Shown piece after piece: positions 49,090 through 58,612 of a stretch of 64,000 nucleotides of DNA; the first letter of the stretch is position 1, and each line of letters starts with the position of its first letter. The notes beneath the pieces are model-generated. The model had not been told where the DNA came from. It saw only the letters and a program-made list of their open reading frames with translations, and searched no databases. The position numbers and the translations under genes are program-made. The stretch is from positions 1 to 64,000 of the forward strand of contig NZ_CAQI01000027.1 of NCBI RefSeq assembly GCF_001046895.1, written 5' to 3'. The stretch is from Pseudarthrobacter siccitolerans. GTDB taxonomy: Bacteria > Actinomycetota > Actinomycetes > Actinomycetales > Micrococcaceae.

Positions 49090-50234
49090 AAATCACCTCA
49101 TTGACGACGTATTCCGTCCCTCCGCGCTGGCAATTTTTGAAGATCGAAACGGACGAGGGAATCACCGGCTGGGGCGAACCCGTGGTCGAGGGACGAGCCG
49201 CCACCGTGGCCGCTGCAATCGACGAACTCTCCGACTACATCATCGGAAAAGACCCCCGGAATATCGAGGACTTGTGGACGGTGATGTACCGGGCCGGCTT
49301 CTACCGCGGCGGACCGATCACGATGAGCGCCATTGCGGGCATCGACCAGGCGTTGTGGGACATCAAAGGTAAAGCGCTGGGGATGCCCGTACATGAACTG
49401 CTCGGCGGAAAAGTACGCGACAGCATCCGGGTTTACTCATGGATAGGCGGAGACCGCCCGGCCGAAACGGCGGCGGCCGCTGTTTCCGCCGCCGAGCAAG
49501 GCTTCAGTGCCGTCAAGATGAACTGCACGGAAGAAATGCAATACGTCGACACCTGGGACAAGGTCCAGCGCTGCCTCGATAACGTCCAGGCAGTCCGGGA
49601 GGCAGTCGGTCCCAATGTGGGAATCGGCGTGGACTTCCACGGTCGCGTACACAAACCCATGGCCAAAGTCCTGATCAAGGAACTCGAGCCCTACAAACTG
49701 ATGTTTATCGAAGAGCCAGTCCTCTCCGAACACACCAGCTCTCTACTGGACGTCCTGCGCAATACCCCGACGCCCATCGCCCTCGGGGAACGGCTGTACT
49801 CCCGATGGGACTTCAAAGACATCATCGCCAGCGGAGCTGTGGACATCATCCAGCCAGACCCCTCACACTCCGGTGGCATCACCGAGACGCGCAAGATCGC
49901 CCACATGGCCGAGGCGTACGACGTCGCCCTTGCGCTTCACTGCCCCCTGGGCCCCCTTGCGCTGGCCACCTGCCTGCAACTGGATGCCTCCTGCTACAAC
50001 GCCTTTATCCAGGAGCAAAGCCTGGGGATCCACTACAACACATCAAATGACCTGCTCGACTACATCCACGACCCCACCGTCTTTCACTACGAATCCGGGA
50101 TGGTCCGAATTCCCGACGGTCCAGGTCTTGGTATCGACGTGAACGAAGAGTACGTAATCGAACGCTCCGCCCAGAGCCACCGCTGGCGGAACCCCGTATG
50201 GCGGCATGCCGACGGCTCCTTGGCTGAATGGTGA
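49086..50234 (+). CDS. dgoD: D-galactonate dehydratase
   Basis: 382 aa from the ATG at 49086 overlapping the aldolase stop. Mandelate-racemase/enolase superfamily: capping domain, then metal ligands in GVDFHGR, FIEEPV and ALGERL, and catalytic His in DPSHSGGI and LALHCPLGP. First step of galactonate catabolism, giving 2-dehydro-3-deoxygalactonate. The galactose dehydrogenase and lactonase that should make galactonate are not in the cluster. Confidence 0.94.
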   Translation: MKITSLTTYSVPPRWQFLKIETDEGITGWGEPVVEGRAATVAAAIDELSDYIIGKDPRNIEDLWTVMYRAGFYRGGPITMSAIAGIDQALWDIKGKALGMPVHELLGGKVRDSIRVYSWIGGDRPAETAAAAVSAAEQGFSAVKMNCTEEMQYVDTWDKVQRCLDNVQAVREAVGPNVGIGVDFHGRVHKPMAKVLIKELEPYKLMFIEEPVLSEHTSSLLDVLRNTPTPIALGERLYSRWDFKDIIASGAVDIIQPDPSHSGGITETRKIAHMAEAYDVALALHCPLGPLALATCLQLDASCYNAFIQEQSLGIHYNTSNDLLDYIHDPTVFHYESGMVRIPDGPGLGIDVNEEYVIERSAQSHRWRNPVWRHADGSLAEW

Positions 50235-50343
50235 AGGAGTGCAGCCTGATACACGCGCGGAACGGCCACTCAGAGGACTGGCCGCCGTCCGCGCTGTTGG
50301 CGACAGAGTCGCCGAAGCCACTCCTTTGGGGTTTGCGGTCCAG

Positions 50344-51357
50344 TTAACCCCGCGCGGGATTGACAGGTCCTGTGCTGTCACGCCAGACGACAGCTGCGAC
50401 AGGTTCTGAGTAGGAAGGTTCTGCTTCATCCCGCATCGCGGCCAAGAGTTTGGCCATGGCTCTGCGGCCAAGCTCTTCATAGTCGACCTTGACACTGGTC
50501 AGGGTGGGCGGGAGCCACGCCCCGAGAGCGTTGTTGTCCCAACCTGCCACACTCACGTCCTCCGGCACGCGCCACCCCCGGTGGATGGCGGCGTGGATGG
50601 CGGCGGCGGCGAGATCATCGTTGGAGGCGATAATGGCAGTGACGCGGGTGTCGTCCGGGAGGTCGAGGACCGCCTGCTGGCCGGTTTCTCCAAGCCAGCT
50701 GCCCCCCACGGAACCGGCAGAATCCAGGCCGAGGCGTTCGACGGTTTCGAGAAACGTCTGTTCGCGGCTTCGAACAGTGGTGTAACTGCGGTCTCCAGCG
50801 ATATGGAGGAACGTCCGGTGCCCATAGCCGGCGAGAGTCTCGATGATCTCGGCAACGGGGGAGGCGTCCGCGAGATCGCCGATGCCGCGCATCTCGTCGT
50901 CGTATTCAGCGCCGACCACCACGGGGACCCGTGAGGCGATCTGCGCTTGACGCTCCGACTCGAGCGGAGTGAGCGCCAGCAGACCTTCAAAGAGTCCTGC
51001 CTCAGCCAGTTCAAGCATGCGTTCCGAACGCTCAGCGGCGGAACCGGCGAGCGTGATGGCATCCACCTGGTAGCCAGCTTCACGGGCCGCCTCGGTGGCT
51101 CCGGTAAGCATGTGCACGGAACTGGCGGCCGAACCTGATGGAAAAAGGATTGCGAGCCGGCCGGTGCGGGTCGTTCGCAGCGCTCTGGCAGCGAGGTTGG
51201 GGCGGTAATCGAGTTCGGCGATGGCTGCCTTGATGCGTTCGCGGGGGTCCTCGCGGGTGCGCTCTCCATTGAAGCGCAGATAGCGCGAGACAGTCATGTG
51301 TGAAACCCCTGCCGTCTTTGCGATGTCATAGATGGTTGGACGTCGCTGCTGCTGCAT
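50344..51357 (-). CDS. LacI-family regulator, paralog B
   Basis: 337 aa. Near-duplicate of the regulator at 33415-34434: the HTH IYDIAKTAGVSHMTVSRY differs at one place outside the recognition helix, and the sugar-binding half keeps GSAASSVHMLTGATEAAREAGY and WDNNALGAWLPPTLTSVKVD. It is convergent with dgoD and divergent from the GH42 gene, with a TATCGATA-bearing promoter between. The pair brackets the operon symmetrically. Probably both recognise the same operators and differ in inducer. Confidence 0.92.
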   Translation of the reverse strand: MQQQRRPTIYDIAKTAGVSHMTVSRYLRFNGERTREDPRERIKAAIAELDYRPNLAARALRTTRTGRLAILFPSGSAASSVHMLTGATEAAREAGYQVDAITLAGSAAERSERMLELAEAGLFEGLLALTPLESERQAQIASRVPVVVGAEYDDEMRGIGDLADASPVAEIIETLAGYGHRTFLHIAGDRSYTTVRSREQTFLETVERLGLDSAGSVGGSWLGETGQQAVLDLPDDTRVTAIIASNDDLAAAAIHAAIHRGWRVPEDVSVAGWDNNALGAWLPPTLTSVKVDYEELGRRAMAKLLAAMRDEAEPSYSEPVAAVVWRDSTGPVNPARG

Positions 51358-51432
51358 GTCTCTGATACCCGCCTCCTCGCGTTCGATAGGGCTGACCCGA
51401 AAACTCCGCCCATAAACGTGACAGATCGGGGG

Positions 51433-51489
51433 TTGACCATTGCCTTATCGATATCTACTGTAGACCATACCGTGCGGCAGTTATCGATA
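51433..51489 (+). promoter_or_regulatory. Promoter with two TATCGATA operators upstream of GH42 gene
   Basis: TTGACC (51433-51438), 17 bases, TACTGT (51456-51461). TATCGATA occurs at 51446-51453 within the spacer and at 51482-51489 (inside TTATCGATAA) downstream, 36 bases apart. The spacer is almost the same as in the promoter at 34512, so the regulator-promoter unit appears duplicated. Confidence 0.8.
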
Positions 51490-51643
51490 AGAACCCTCTT
51501 TTCGGAGGCGTTTCGGAATCGCACTTTTCTTTACCGGGACGCCTCCGACCGTCCCCGCAACATGGCAGCGAAGGCATTGTCATGTGCGCTTGGCACTTCG
51601 GAACGCTTCCCCCCTCCCACCGACTCCATAGGAGACCCATTCG

Positions 51644-53686
51644 ATGTACTACGGCGGCGACTACAACCCTGAGCAGTGGCCGGAGGAGATCTGGCCGGAA
51701 GACGTCCGGCTGATGCAGGAAGCGGGGGTCAACTTCGTCAGCCTCGGTATTTTTTCCTGGGCAAAAATACAGCCGGCGGAGGGTGAGTTCGAATGGGGCT
51801 GGCTGGACCGCATCCTTGAGCTGCTCCACGGCGGGGGCATTCAGGTAAACCTCGCCACTGCGACGGCGTCTCCGCCGCCGTGGGCAAGCCAGAAGTACCC
51901 GGAAATGCTGCCGTGCGACGAAAACGGTGTTGTGTACGGGCCCGGCAGCCGCCAGCACTATGCTCCCAGCTCCCCGATTTACCGGCGTCTCGCCGCCGAA
52001 CTCGTCCACAAACTCGCTGCCCGCTACGCCAATCATCCAGCGGTCGTTATGTGGCACGTAAATAACGAGTACGGCTGCCACGTCAACTACGACTACTCCG
52101 ACAATGCACGCGACGCATTCCAGCGCTGGCTACAGAAAAAATACGGCACCATCGACGCACTCAATGCTGCGTGGGGGACCGCTTTCTGGTCACAGATTTA
52201 CACCTCGTTCGATCAGGTCCTGCCGCCACGGAAAGCACCAACCAGCCTCAACCCCGGCGGAGCCCTCGATTTCAAACGCTTCACTTCCGACGCGCTCCTT
52301 GAGCTGTACGTCATGGAACGGGACATCATCAGGGCAGCAGGAGCAACCCAACCAGTCTCGACCAATTTCATGGGCGCATTTCCACCACTGGACTACTGGC
52401 GCTGGGCCCAGGAAATCGACGTCATCACGGACGACAACTACCCGGACCCAAACGATCCCGAATCGTTCCGTGCCTCCGCCTTCGCCCGCGACCTGATGCG
52501 CTCCCTGAAACCCGGCACCCCCTGGCTGCTGATGGAGCAATCCACCGGCGCCCTGAACTGGCGTCCGACCAACGCTCCGAAAGCGCCCGGACAGATGGCC
52601 GCCTTGTCCGCGCAGGCGGTGGGTCACGGCGCAGACGGCATCATGTTCTTCCAGTGGCGGCAGGCTCGGCGCGGCAGCGAGAAATTCCATTCCGCCATGC
52701 TGCCCCAAGCCGGGACCGACACCCGGATCTGGCGCGAGGTAACCGAGCTTGGAGCAACCCTCGCGGACCTTCCGGCCATGGCCCCGGAGAGCGGCGCCCG
52801 CGTTGCTGTTGTCTTCGATTGGGAGAACTGGTGGGCACTGTCGAACCCGGATCACCCGGTCGTCCTTGACTACGGCCACCTTGTACAGCGCTGGTACGCC
52901 GCACTGCACGCCCAGCACGTCTCCATCGACTTCGTACAGCCAACAACCGATCTCTCGGCATACTCGCTTGTAGTCGTGCCGCAGCTCTACCTTCTTACAG
53001 ACGCCGGAGCCCGCAACCTGGCCGGATATACCGCCAACGGCGGACACCTCCTTGTTTCGGCTTTCACCGATGTTGTCGATCACGACGACGCGTTCCGTGA
53101 CAACGGGTTCCTCGTAGGCCTTAGGGATACCCTCGGCATCACGGTCGAAGAGTTCGGGGCCCTCGTTCCGCCATCGGCCGGGTCCGGAGGGCACTCTGCC
53201 GGAGACCCGGGTTCAGCGGCAGCCGGTGGAACAGGACCTGGCCAGACGTACAGCACCGTCAGCGGCCCCTTCGGAGATCTCCGGGGAGAATACCTCGCCG
53301 AAGAGATCCATCCCCGCGGTGCAGAGGTGATAGGGACCTTCACCGACGGACGTCTCGCCGGGCATCCCGCGCTCACCCGCAACCCCCACGGCCGGGGCGC
53401 CGGTGTCTACCTCGCCACAATCCCGGACGACGCGGGGATGAAAGCTGTCCTCGGCTGGGCGCTGCAGGAAGCCGGGGTCCAGGCTGAACTCCCCGGGCTC
53501 TCGCCCTGGATTGAAACCGCCCGGCGCGGAGACGTGCTCACCCTGATCAACCACGGCAACCAGAAGCAAAGCATCGACGTTCAGGGAACAGACATCCTCA
53601 CCGGCACCACGGTCAACGGCATGAAGATGGAACCATTTGCCTGGCGCATGCTCCGGACCTCAGACCCCGATGGCCAGGACGCCTGA
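51644..53686 (+). CDS. GH42 beta-galactosidase
   Basis: 680 aa, ATG after AGGAG. TIM barrel beginning YYGGDYNPEQWPEEIW; acid/base Glu 142 in HVNNEYGCH and nucleophile Glu 298 in LLMEQSTGALNW; trimerisation domain (about 390-600) and small C-terminal beta domain. No signal peptide, so cytoplasmic. GH42 enzymes favour beta-1,6- or beta-1,3-linked galactose and galacto-oligosaccharides, complementing the GH2 enzyme. An unusual Gly/Ser/Ala-rich stretch (about residues 508-528) interrupts the trimerisation domain. Confidence 0.93.
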   Translation: MYYGGDYNPEQWPEEIWPEDVRLMQEAGVNFVSLGIFSWAKIQPAEGEFEWGWLDRILELLHGGGIQVNLATATASPPPWASQKYPEMLPCDENGVVYGPGSRQHYAPSSPIYRRLAAELVHKLAARYANHPAVVMWHVNNEYGCHVNYDYSDNARDAFQRWLQKKYGTIDALNAAWGTAFWSQIYTSFDQVLPPRKAPTSLNPGGALDFKRFTSDALLELYVMERDIIRAAGATQPVSTNFMGAFPPLDYWRWAQEIDVITDDNYPDPNDPESFRASAFARDLMRSLKPGTPWLLMEQSTGALNWRPTNAPKAPGQMAALSAQAVGHGADGIMFFQWRQARRGSEKFHSAMLPQAGTDTRIWREVTELGATLADLPAMAPESGARVAVVFDWENWWALSNPDHPVVLDYGHLVQRWYAALHAQHVSIDFVQPTTDLSAYSLVVVPQLYLLTDAGARNLAGYTANGGHLLVSAFTDVVDHDDAFRDNGFLVGLRDTLGITVEEFGALVPPSAGSGGHSAGDPGSAAAGGTGPGQTYSTVSGPFGDLRGEYLAEEIHPRGAEVIGTFTDGRLAGHPALTRNPHGRGAGVYLATIPDDAGMKAVLGWALQEAGVQAELPGLSPWIETARRGDVLTLINHGNQKQSIDVQGTDILTGTTVNGMKMEPFAWRMLRTSDPDGQDA

Positions 53687-53844
53687 CCCAACGGCAAAAC
53701 CACGGAATCCACCATCAGACGACCGGGCGGACGAACCCCTTTTCACCGTCCGGCAGGGCAGTCCTTTTGCCCATCCCACCGCCCACTCAGGGGCGATCTG
53801 TAGCACCACCAAACGCAACAACTACGAGGAAGTAGGACCTGTCC

Positions 53845-56253
53845 TTGACATCCACACCACTAGGTACCCGGGGAAAGCGGTTGGGAACACTCGCCACGGC
53901 ACTCTTCGCCGCAGCCGCACTGTCCATGCAAGGTGCCGTGATCGCACCGGCCGGCGCAGCCCCCGACAGCGCGACTGACGCGAACAGCAGCAGCACCATA
54001 ACCAACGACACTTTCTGGAAAGACACGGCCGGTAACCCGATCTTTTCCCAGGGCGGTGGAATCTTTGACTTCAAGGACCCGGAAACCGGGGAGGTGCTGC
54101 ACTACTGGTACGGACCGCGTTACACAGGAGCCATCGACTACTACAACAAACCCACCCAACCCATCACGACCGGCGGCGATACTTTCGTTGCGGTCAGCGC
54201 ATACAGCTCCAAGGACCTGGTGAACTGGAAGTACGAAGGTGACGTCCTTTCACGCGCGCAGGTCGACAGCTTCACCAATATCGGCACGGGCAAAGCAACC
54301 TGGGTCGGCCGGATGGGCGTCGCCTACGTCAAGGACCTCAACAAGTACGCCTTATTCAGCCAGCACGGCATCAAAATCGAAGGACAGACCAACTCGGACG
54401 GCGCCGAATTCGTAGCCCTGTCCGACTCGCCCACGGGACCCTTCGTCGCCGATCGCCGGCTCAAAATGACGGACTACAGCGCCGAGATGACGGTCAGCAC
54501 CGGAGACCAAACAGTTTTCACCGATGATGACGGCACCTCCTACCTCGTGTACTCCAAGAGCGGCGGTCGAAACAAAATCTTCATCTCAAGGATCGGTGTG
54601 AAGGACGGCAAGGTCGACCTCCTCGATACGGTCAAGGTCTACGACGGAGCCGGCCGTGAAGGAAACTGCCTCTTCAAATACAACGGCCGCTACTACATGA
54701 GCGCTTCAGATCTCTTCGGCTGGAATGCCTCGCGAGCCTATTACCTGGTCGCCGACAACATCAACGGACCCTACACGCCGACCAATGACATGCAAAAGAT
54801 TCCGGGGGCAGAAGCTGACTTCGGACACGTGACGCAGACGGGCTTCTACTACACCGTCAAGGGGACCCAGCAGGACACCGTTATCTATGCAGGGGACCGC
54901 TGGGCAGACTTTGCAGGGAACGGCCTGGGCTACAACCAATGGGTGCCCTTGAGCTTCTCTGCCGACGGCACCCCCTACTTCAACTCCATGAGCCAATGGA
55001 ATCTCAATGCGACAACAGGTGCATGGTCCGTCGCTGACGGCAACGACTATGTGCTCAACGGTGGTTTCGAGGCCGACCGCGTGAAGGCTCCCTACACCGA
55101 CAAGGAAGGCAAACCCATCCCGGAAATCGCGGGATGGAGGCGCACAAATCCGGCCGCGGTCTGGAATGATGCCGACAAGAGCGGTCGCGTCGGCAATTTC
55201 AATCTCACCTTCTGGTCAGCGTCGGCGTACTCGGCGAAAATTGAGCAGACAATCGACCCGGTGAACTTTCCGATGCCCGACGGCGCCTACACGCTCTCGG
55301 CCCAGGTGCGAAAGCCCGCAGCCATTGAGGACGCCAAGCTGTTCGCGATCTCAGGCGGGCAAACGTTTGAAACCAGCCTCTCCACGATGCCGGCCACTGG
55401 TGATGGCTGGGTAAAAGTGTCTCTGCCGGTGAACGTCGTCGGCGGCTCTGCGACCATAGGGATGAGTGTTAACGGAAAAGCCGAGCAACTGCTGCGTGCC
55501 GATGACTTCACGCTTACGGCAGTGAACAAAACACACCTGAGCGAAGCAACCTCCGCCGGCCGCACACTGACATCATCCGACTACAGCTCGGCATCCTGGC
55601 AGCCATTCTCCACAGCCCTTGGCACAGCCGAGAACGTATTGGCATCCGCGACCTCCACCCAAGCCCAAATTGATGCTGCAACATCGGCTCTGACCTCCGC
55701 GCAAGCCGGTCTTGCCTCCGCAGTCACCGCTATTGCCGCGACCACGACAAAGGATGTGTACCCGGTCGGTGAGCCGCTCGACACCACGACACTGACGGTC
55801 ACCGCCTCACGAGCTGATGGAACCTCACTGCCCCTCACGCCCTCCCAGTATTCGGTCTCAGGGTTCTCCTCCGCTCAAGCGGCAGAGCTGAACGTCACGA
55901 TCTCGCTGAATGCTGACCTTGCCGCCACCGGCGTTCCCACCGTGAGCACCAGCCTCCCCATCTCGGTTCACCCTGCCTGGCAGGCTGCCTCCACATACAA
56001 GGCCGGAGACAAGGTCGCCTACAACGGATCAGTTTGGCTCGCATCCTGGTGGACCAAAGGACAAGTCCCCGGGGACCCGACGGGACCCTGGCAGGAAATT
56101 CGCCAAGTCAACGGAACAGCGGCATGGACACCTTCAAGGATCTTCGTGAAAGGGGACGTAGCCACGTACAACGGGCACAACTACACCGCTAAATGGTGGA
56201 CCCGCAATCAAACCCCCGGCGACCCCAACGGCCCATGGCAGCTCTCGAACTGA
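53845..56253 (+). CDS. Secreted GH43 (exo-beta-1,3-galactanase-like) with FIVAR, Ig-like and two CBM5/12 domains
   Basis: 802 aa from a TTG with AGGA ahead. Signal peptide to about residue 40 (LATALFAAAALSMQGAVIAPAGA). GH43-type propeller (about 50-400): SQGGGIFDF (Gln 69 where other GH43 enzymes have the base Asp), YWYGPRY, catalytic-acid Glu 272 in GREGNCLF, and Gln 331 in HVTQTGFYY. This pattern fits subfamily 24 exo-beta-1,3-galactanases. Then a jelly-roll carbohydrate-binding region (VLNGGFEAD), a FIVAR helical domain, an Ig-like domain and two repeats AYNGSVWLASWWTKGQ / TYNGHNYTAKWWTRNQ of ChiC/CBM5-12 type. It would work outside the cell on the galactan backbone. Confidence 0.8.
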   Translation: MTSTPLGTRGKRLGTLATALFAAAALSMQGAVIAPAGAAPDSATDANSSSTITNDTFWKDTAGNPIFSQGGGIFDFKDPETGEVLHYWYGPRYTGAIDYYNKPTQPITTGGDTFVAVSAYSSKDLVNWKYEGDVLSRAQVDSFTNIGTGKATWVGRMGVAYVKDLNKYALFSQHGIKIEGQTNSDGAEFVALSDSPTGPFVADRRLKMTDYSAEMTVSTGDQTVFTDDDGTSYLVYSKSGGRNKIFISRIGVKDGKVDLLDTVKVYDGAGREGNCLFKYNGRYYMSASDLFGWNASRAYYLVADNINGPYTPTNDMQKIPGAEADFGHVTQTGFYYTVKGTQQDTVIYAGDRWADFAGNGLGYNQWVPLSFSADGTPYFNSMSQWNLNATTGAWSVADGNDYVLNGGFEADRVKAPYTDKEGKPIPEIAGWRRTNPAAVWNDADKSGRVGNFNLTFWSASAYSAKIEQTIDPVNFPMPDGAYTLSAQVRKPAAIEDAKLFAISGGQTFETSLSTMPATGDGWVKVSLPVNVVGGSATIGMSVNGKAEQLLRADDFTLTAVNKTHLSEATSAGRTLTSSDYSSASWQPFSTALGTAENVLASATSTQAQIDAATSALTSAQAGLASAVTAIAATTTKDVYPVGEPLDTTTLTVTASRADGTSLPLTPSQYSVSGFSSAQAAELNVTISLNADLAATGVPTVSTSLPISVHPAWQAASTYKAGDKVAYNGSVWLASWWTKGQVPGDPTGPWQEIRQVNGTAAWTPSRIFVKGDVATYNGHNYTAKWWTRNQTPGDPNGPWQLSN

Positions 56254-56278
56254 GAACCCTGGCCTGCTCATAAACAAC

Positions 56279-56311
56279 GGATGGCCCAGGGACCAGTGCT
56301 CCGGGCCATCC
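56279..56311 (+). terminator. Likely terminator after GH43 gene
   Basis: GGATGGCCC / GGGCCATCC, 9-bp perfect arms with a 15-base loop, 26 bases after the stop. T-rich tail lacking. Confidence 0.55.
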
Positions 56312-56405
56312 GTTCCACGCACGGCATACACATTAGCCAGGAGGCGCAGGAAACCCGTGTCGCCGCCCACGGCCACCCCCATCGCCACAGCAGGAAGGAC
56401 AAGCA

Positions 56406-56618
56406 ATGCACGAAACCGCAGGATCCATCGAGCTGACAGTTGACCATGCAAAACAGCTACCTGAACGCCTTTCAGATGCTGAGGCTACGCTGCGGTGCTT
56501 GGCCAATGAGACTGGAGCCTCGGGAATTCTCGTCACTCGCCATGACTTCCACCGCTACACCCTCAGTCTGGACAGGTCCGTACCCTTTGGCGAGACCCAC
56601 GAAAAATCCGTACATTGA
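56406..56618 (+). CDS. Small hypothetical protein (70 aa)
   Basis: ATG preceded by AGGAAGGA. The product (LTVDHAKQLPERLSDAEATL, ILVTRHDFHRYTLSLDRSVPFGETHE) reads like a folded alpha/beta mini-protein and resembles small uncharacterised proteins of Arthrobacter relatives. Function unknown. It lies between the GH43 terminator and a LacI gene. Confidence 0.6.
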   Translation: MHETAGSIELTVDHAKQLPERLSDAEATLRCLANETGASGILVTRHDFHRYTLSLDRSVPFGETHEKSVH

Positions 56619-56732
56619 CTTACACCCGCCCCGGCCTGCGCCTAAAAGACACTTGAAAATGATCTGTACCTCGCCCCTGCCCCTTACTTGCAGGCCCGCA
56701 CCGCGGATGAGCGCAGTCTGCATCCCTCGACA

Positions 56733-57749
56733 ATGACCCAGTCAGCTCCCCGGCCGAGGCCAAAGATTGACGACGTGGCCAGAGAAGCCGGAGTCTCACG
56801 CGGCACGGTTTCCCGCGTGCTGAACGGCGGACACTGGGTCAGCCCGTCCGCCCTGGAGGCCGTCAACGCCGCCATCAAAAAGACTGGCTACCGGGTCAAC
56901 CCGCATGCCCGGAACCTGGCCACCAACCGTGCCAACTCCGTGGCATTCCTGCTGACCGAAACGCATGACCGCCTGTTCGAAGACCCCAACTTCGCCGTCC
57001 TCGTGCGCGGGGCCGCCGATGCGCTGGCAGTCCACGACATCCCGCTGGTCCTCATCCTGGCGGGTACCGATGACGAACAGCGCCGGGCCACGGAATTCCT
57101 CACCTCGGGCCATGTGGACGGCGTACTGCTGGTCTCTTCCCACGCCACCCGCAAGGGGATCATCTCGAACATCATTTCCGCGGGCATTCCCGCCATCTCC
57201 TGCGGAATCCCCCTCGGGTTCGAAAAGAAGATGGGCTACGTTGCTGCCGACGACTACGAAGGTGCCCAGGACGTCCTGCGCTACCTCCAGGACGCCGGCC
57301 GGCAGCGGATCGCCACCATCACCGGGCCACAGGACACCTCCGGCGGCATCCGCCGGCTTGAGGCCTACCGCGACCACCAGGGCGCGGAGCTTGATGAAGC
57401 CCTGATCGTCCACGGCGACTACAGCAAGGAAAGCGGAGCCAAGGGCATGCGCGAACTCCTCAACCGTGCACCCGGCATCGACGCCGTCTTCGCCGCCAAC
57501 GACCTCATGGCCCTCGGCGCCATGGAGGTTCTCCATGAGGCCGGACGGCGCACCCCCGAGGACGTCGCCGTCGTGGGCTTCGATGACATCAGCGCGTCCT
57601 CGGCTGCCACGCCGGCGCTGACCACCGTTCGCCAGCCGTTCGAGCGGATCAGCGAGGAAATGGTCCGCCTGCTCCTGGACGTCATCGCCGGCAAACGGCC
57701 CGCGGCCATCACCATCCCCACGGAGCTGGTGGTCCGGGAGTCAGCATGA
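56733..57749 (+). CDS. LacI-family regulator
   Basis: 338 aa from the ATG at 56733; a TTG 45 bases upstream is in frame but lacks a ribosome site. HTH KIDDVAREAGVSRGTVSRVLN, hinge GYRVNPHARNLATNRAN, then a type I periplasmic-binding fold (VLVRGAADALAVHDIPLVLILAG, ITGPQDTSGGIRRL, VAVVGFDDISASSAATPALTTV). It is a full-length, ordinary LacI/GalR member. Target unknown; the polyol importer downstream or the GH43 gene upstream are candidates. Confidence 0.9.
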   Translation: MTQSAPRPRPKIDDVAREAGVSRGTVSRVLNGGHWVSPSALEAVNAAIKKTGYRVNPHARNLATNRANSVAFLLTETHDRLFEDPNFAVLVRGAADALAVHDIPLVLILAGTDDEQRRATEFLTSGHVDGVLLVSSHATRKGIISNIISAGIPAISCGIPLGFEKKMGYVAADDYEGAQDVLRYLQDAGRQRIATITGPQDTSGGIRRLEAYRDHQGAELDEALIVHGDYSKESGAKGMRELLNRAPGIDAVFAANDLMALGAMEVLHEAGRRTPEDVAVVGFDDISASSAATPALTTVRQPFERISEEMVRLLLDVIAGKRPAAITIPTELVVRESA

Positions 57750-57885
57750 GAGGCGCAGCCTAGGCCGCGCGTGCCTTCCCTTTCTCTTCAACAGCAATGC
57801 GAGAACTACCCTCCGGCCCCTACAACCGCATGGCTCGCATTACCCTCTATTCGTCCCGCGGCGGGAAGGCCTTTCGGACAAGGCC

Positions 57886-57922
57886 TTGACGGAAGTCTTA
57901 TCGATATCTTATGTTATCGATA
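57886..57922 (+). promoter_or_regulatory. Promoter with paired TATCGATA operators
   Basis: TTGACG (57886-57891), 18 bases, TATGTT (57910-57915). TATCGATA at 57899-57906 and 57915-57922, centres 16 bases apart: one lies in the spacer, the other overlaps the -10 end. Same operator as at 34.5 and 51.4 kb; drives the orphan LacI-HTH gene. Confidence 0.7.
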
Positions 57923-57989
57923 AGAAAAGTTTTGGAGCTGCGCAGAGGAATCCGCAGCAGGGGTGCTTGCTCAGATTGAAAGGATTTGC

Positions 57990-58526
57990 ATGGCGACGCG
58001 AACATCCATGCAGGATGTGGCAGAGGCGGCGGGTGTTTCCACAGCGACGGTCTCCAACGTCCTGAACCGTCCTCAATTCGTTGCACCCCGGACTCGAGTG
58101 CGTGTTTTAGATGCCATTGAAGCGTTGGGGTACGAACGAAATGAACACGCTGCCTTACTGCGCCTGGGCAGGTCAGCTGGATCCGGCGCCCTACAAGAAC
58201 GGGAGGAGGTTGGCTTGCCGATACAAGACGGGGACGTCCGGTACGCGTCGAGTTCGATTTCAAATCGGCCTCAGCGCCGAGGTCCAAGACAACAGCGCCG
58301 GGAAGCACAGCGCTCCGCTCAGTTGCGTCCTACCGGCCCTGAGATGGAAGTATCGGAGCTCCCGAAACCAGGTCATCGAATCAGGATTAGGTATGAGGGG
58401 AAATTCGTCGGAGGAACAGTGGAAATAGGGATGCCCGACGGATCCGCCTTCTGGGTTTGGTGCGACGGCATTGGCAGAAAACTCGTTGCCGTACCGGATA
58501 CTTCATCGGACCGGAACCTGCGGTAA
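57990..58526 (+). CDS. LacI-type HTH protein without sugar-binding domain
   Basis: 178 aa from the ATG at 57990, after GAAAGGA. Residues 1-65 are a complete LacI HTH and hinge (MQDVAEAAGVSTATVSNVLN, YERNEHAALLRLGRSAG). Instead of the usual 270-residue sensor there is an Arg/Gln-rich linker and a short beta-rich end (GHRIRIRYEGKFVGGTVEIG, DGSAFWVWCDGIGRKLVAV) that looks like a small barrel domain seen at the ends of other actinobacterial proteins. The frame is intact to the stop, so this is not an obvious frameshift. Two TATCGATA sites in its promoter suggest control by the arabinogalactan regulators or by itself. Confidence 0.65.
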   Translation: MATRTSMQDVAEAAGVSTATVSNVLNRPQFVAPRTRVRVLDAIEALGYERNEHAALLRLGRSAGSGALQEREEVGLPIQDGDVRYASSSISNRPQRRGPRQQRREAQRSAQLRPTGPEMEVSELPKPGHRIRIRYEGKFVGGTVEIGMPDGSAFWVWCDGIGRKLVAVPDTSSDRNLR

Positions 58527-58612
58527 TCATGTACTCACAGTCTTGTCCCTGGGCGGGCGCGGGCAGGGTTCAGATTGAGTCCGAGAGGGCCGAGGTACAG
58601 CAAACCTGGCTC

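Noticed and set aside
53196..53256. Gly/Ser/Ala-rich stretch in the GH42 gene as a frameshift or fusion scar
   Set aside because: Frame and codon pattern stay intact on both sides; more likely a flexible surface loop.
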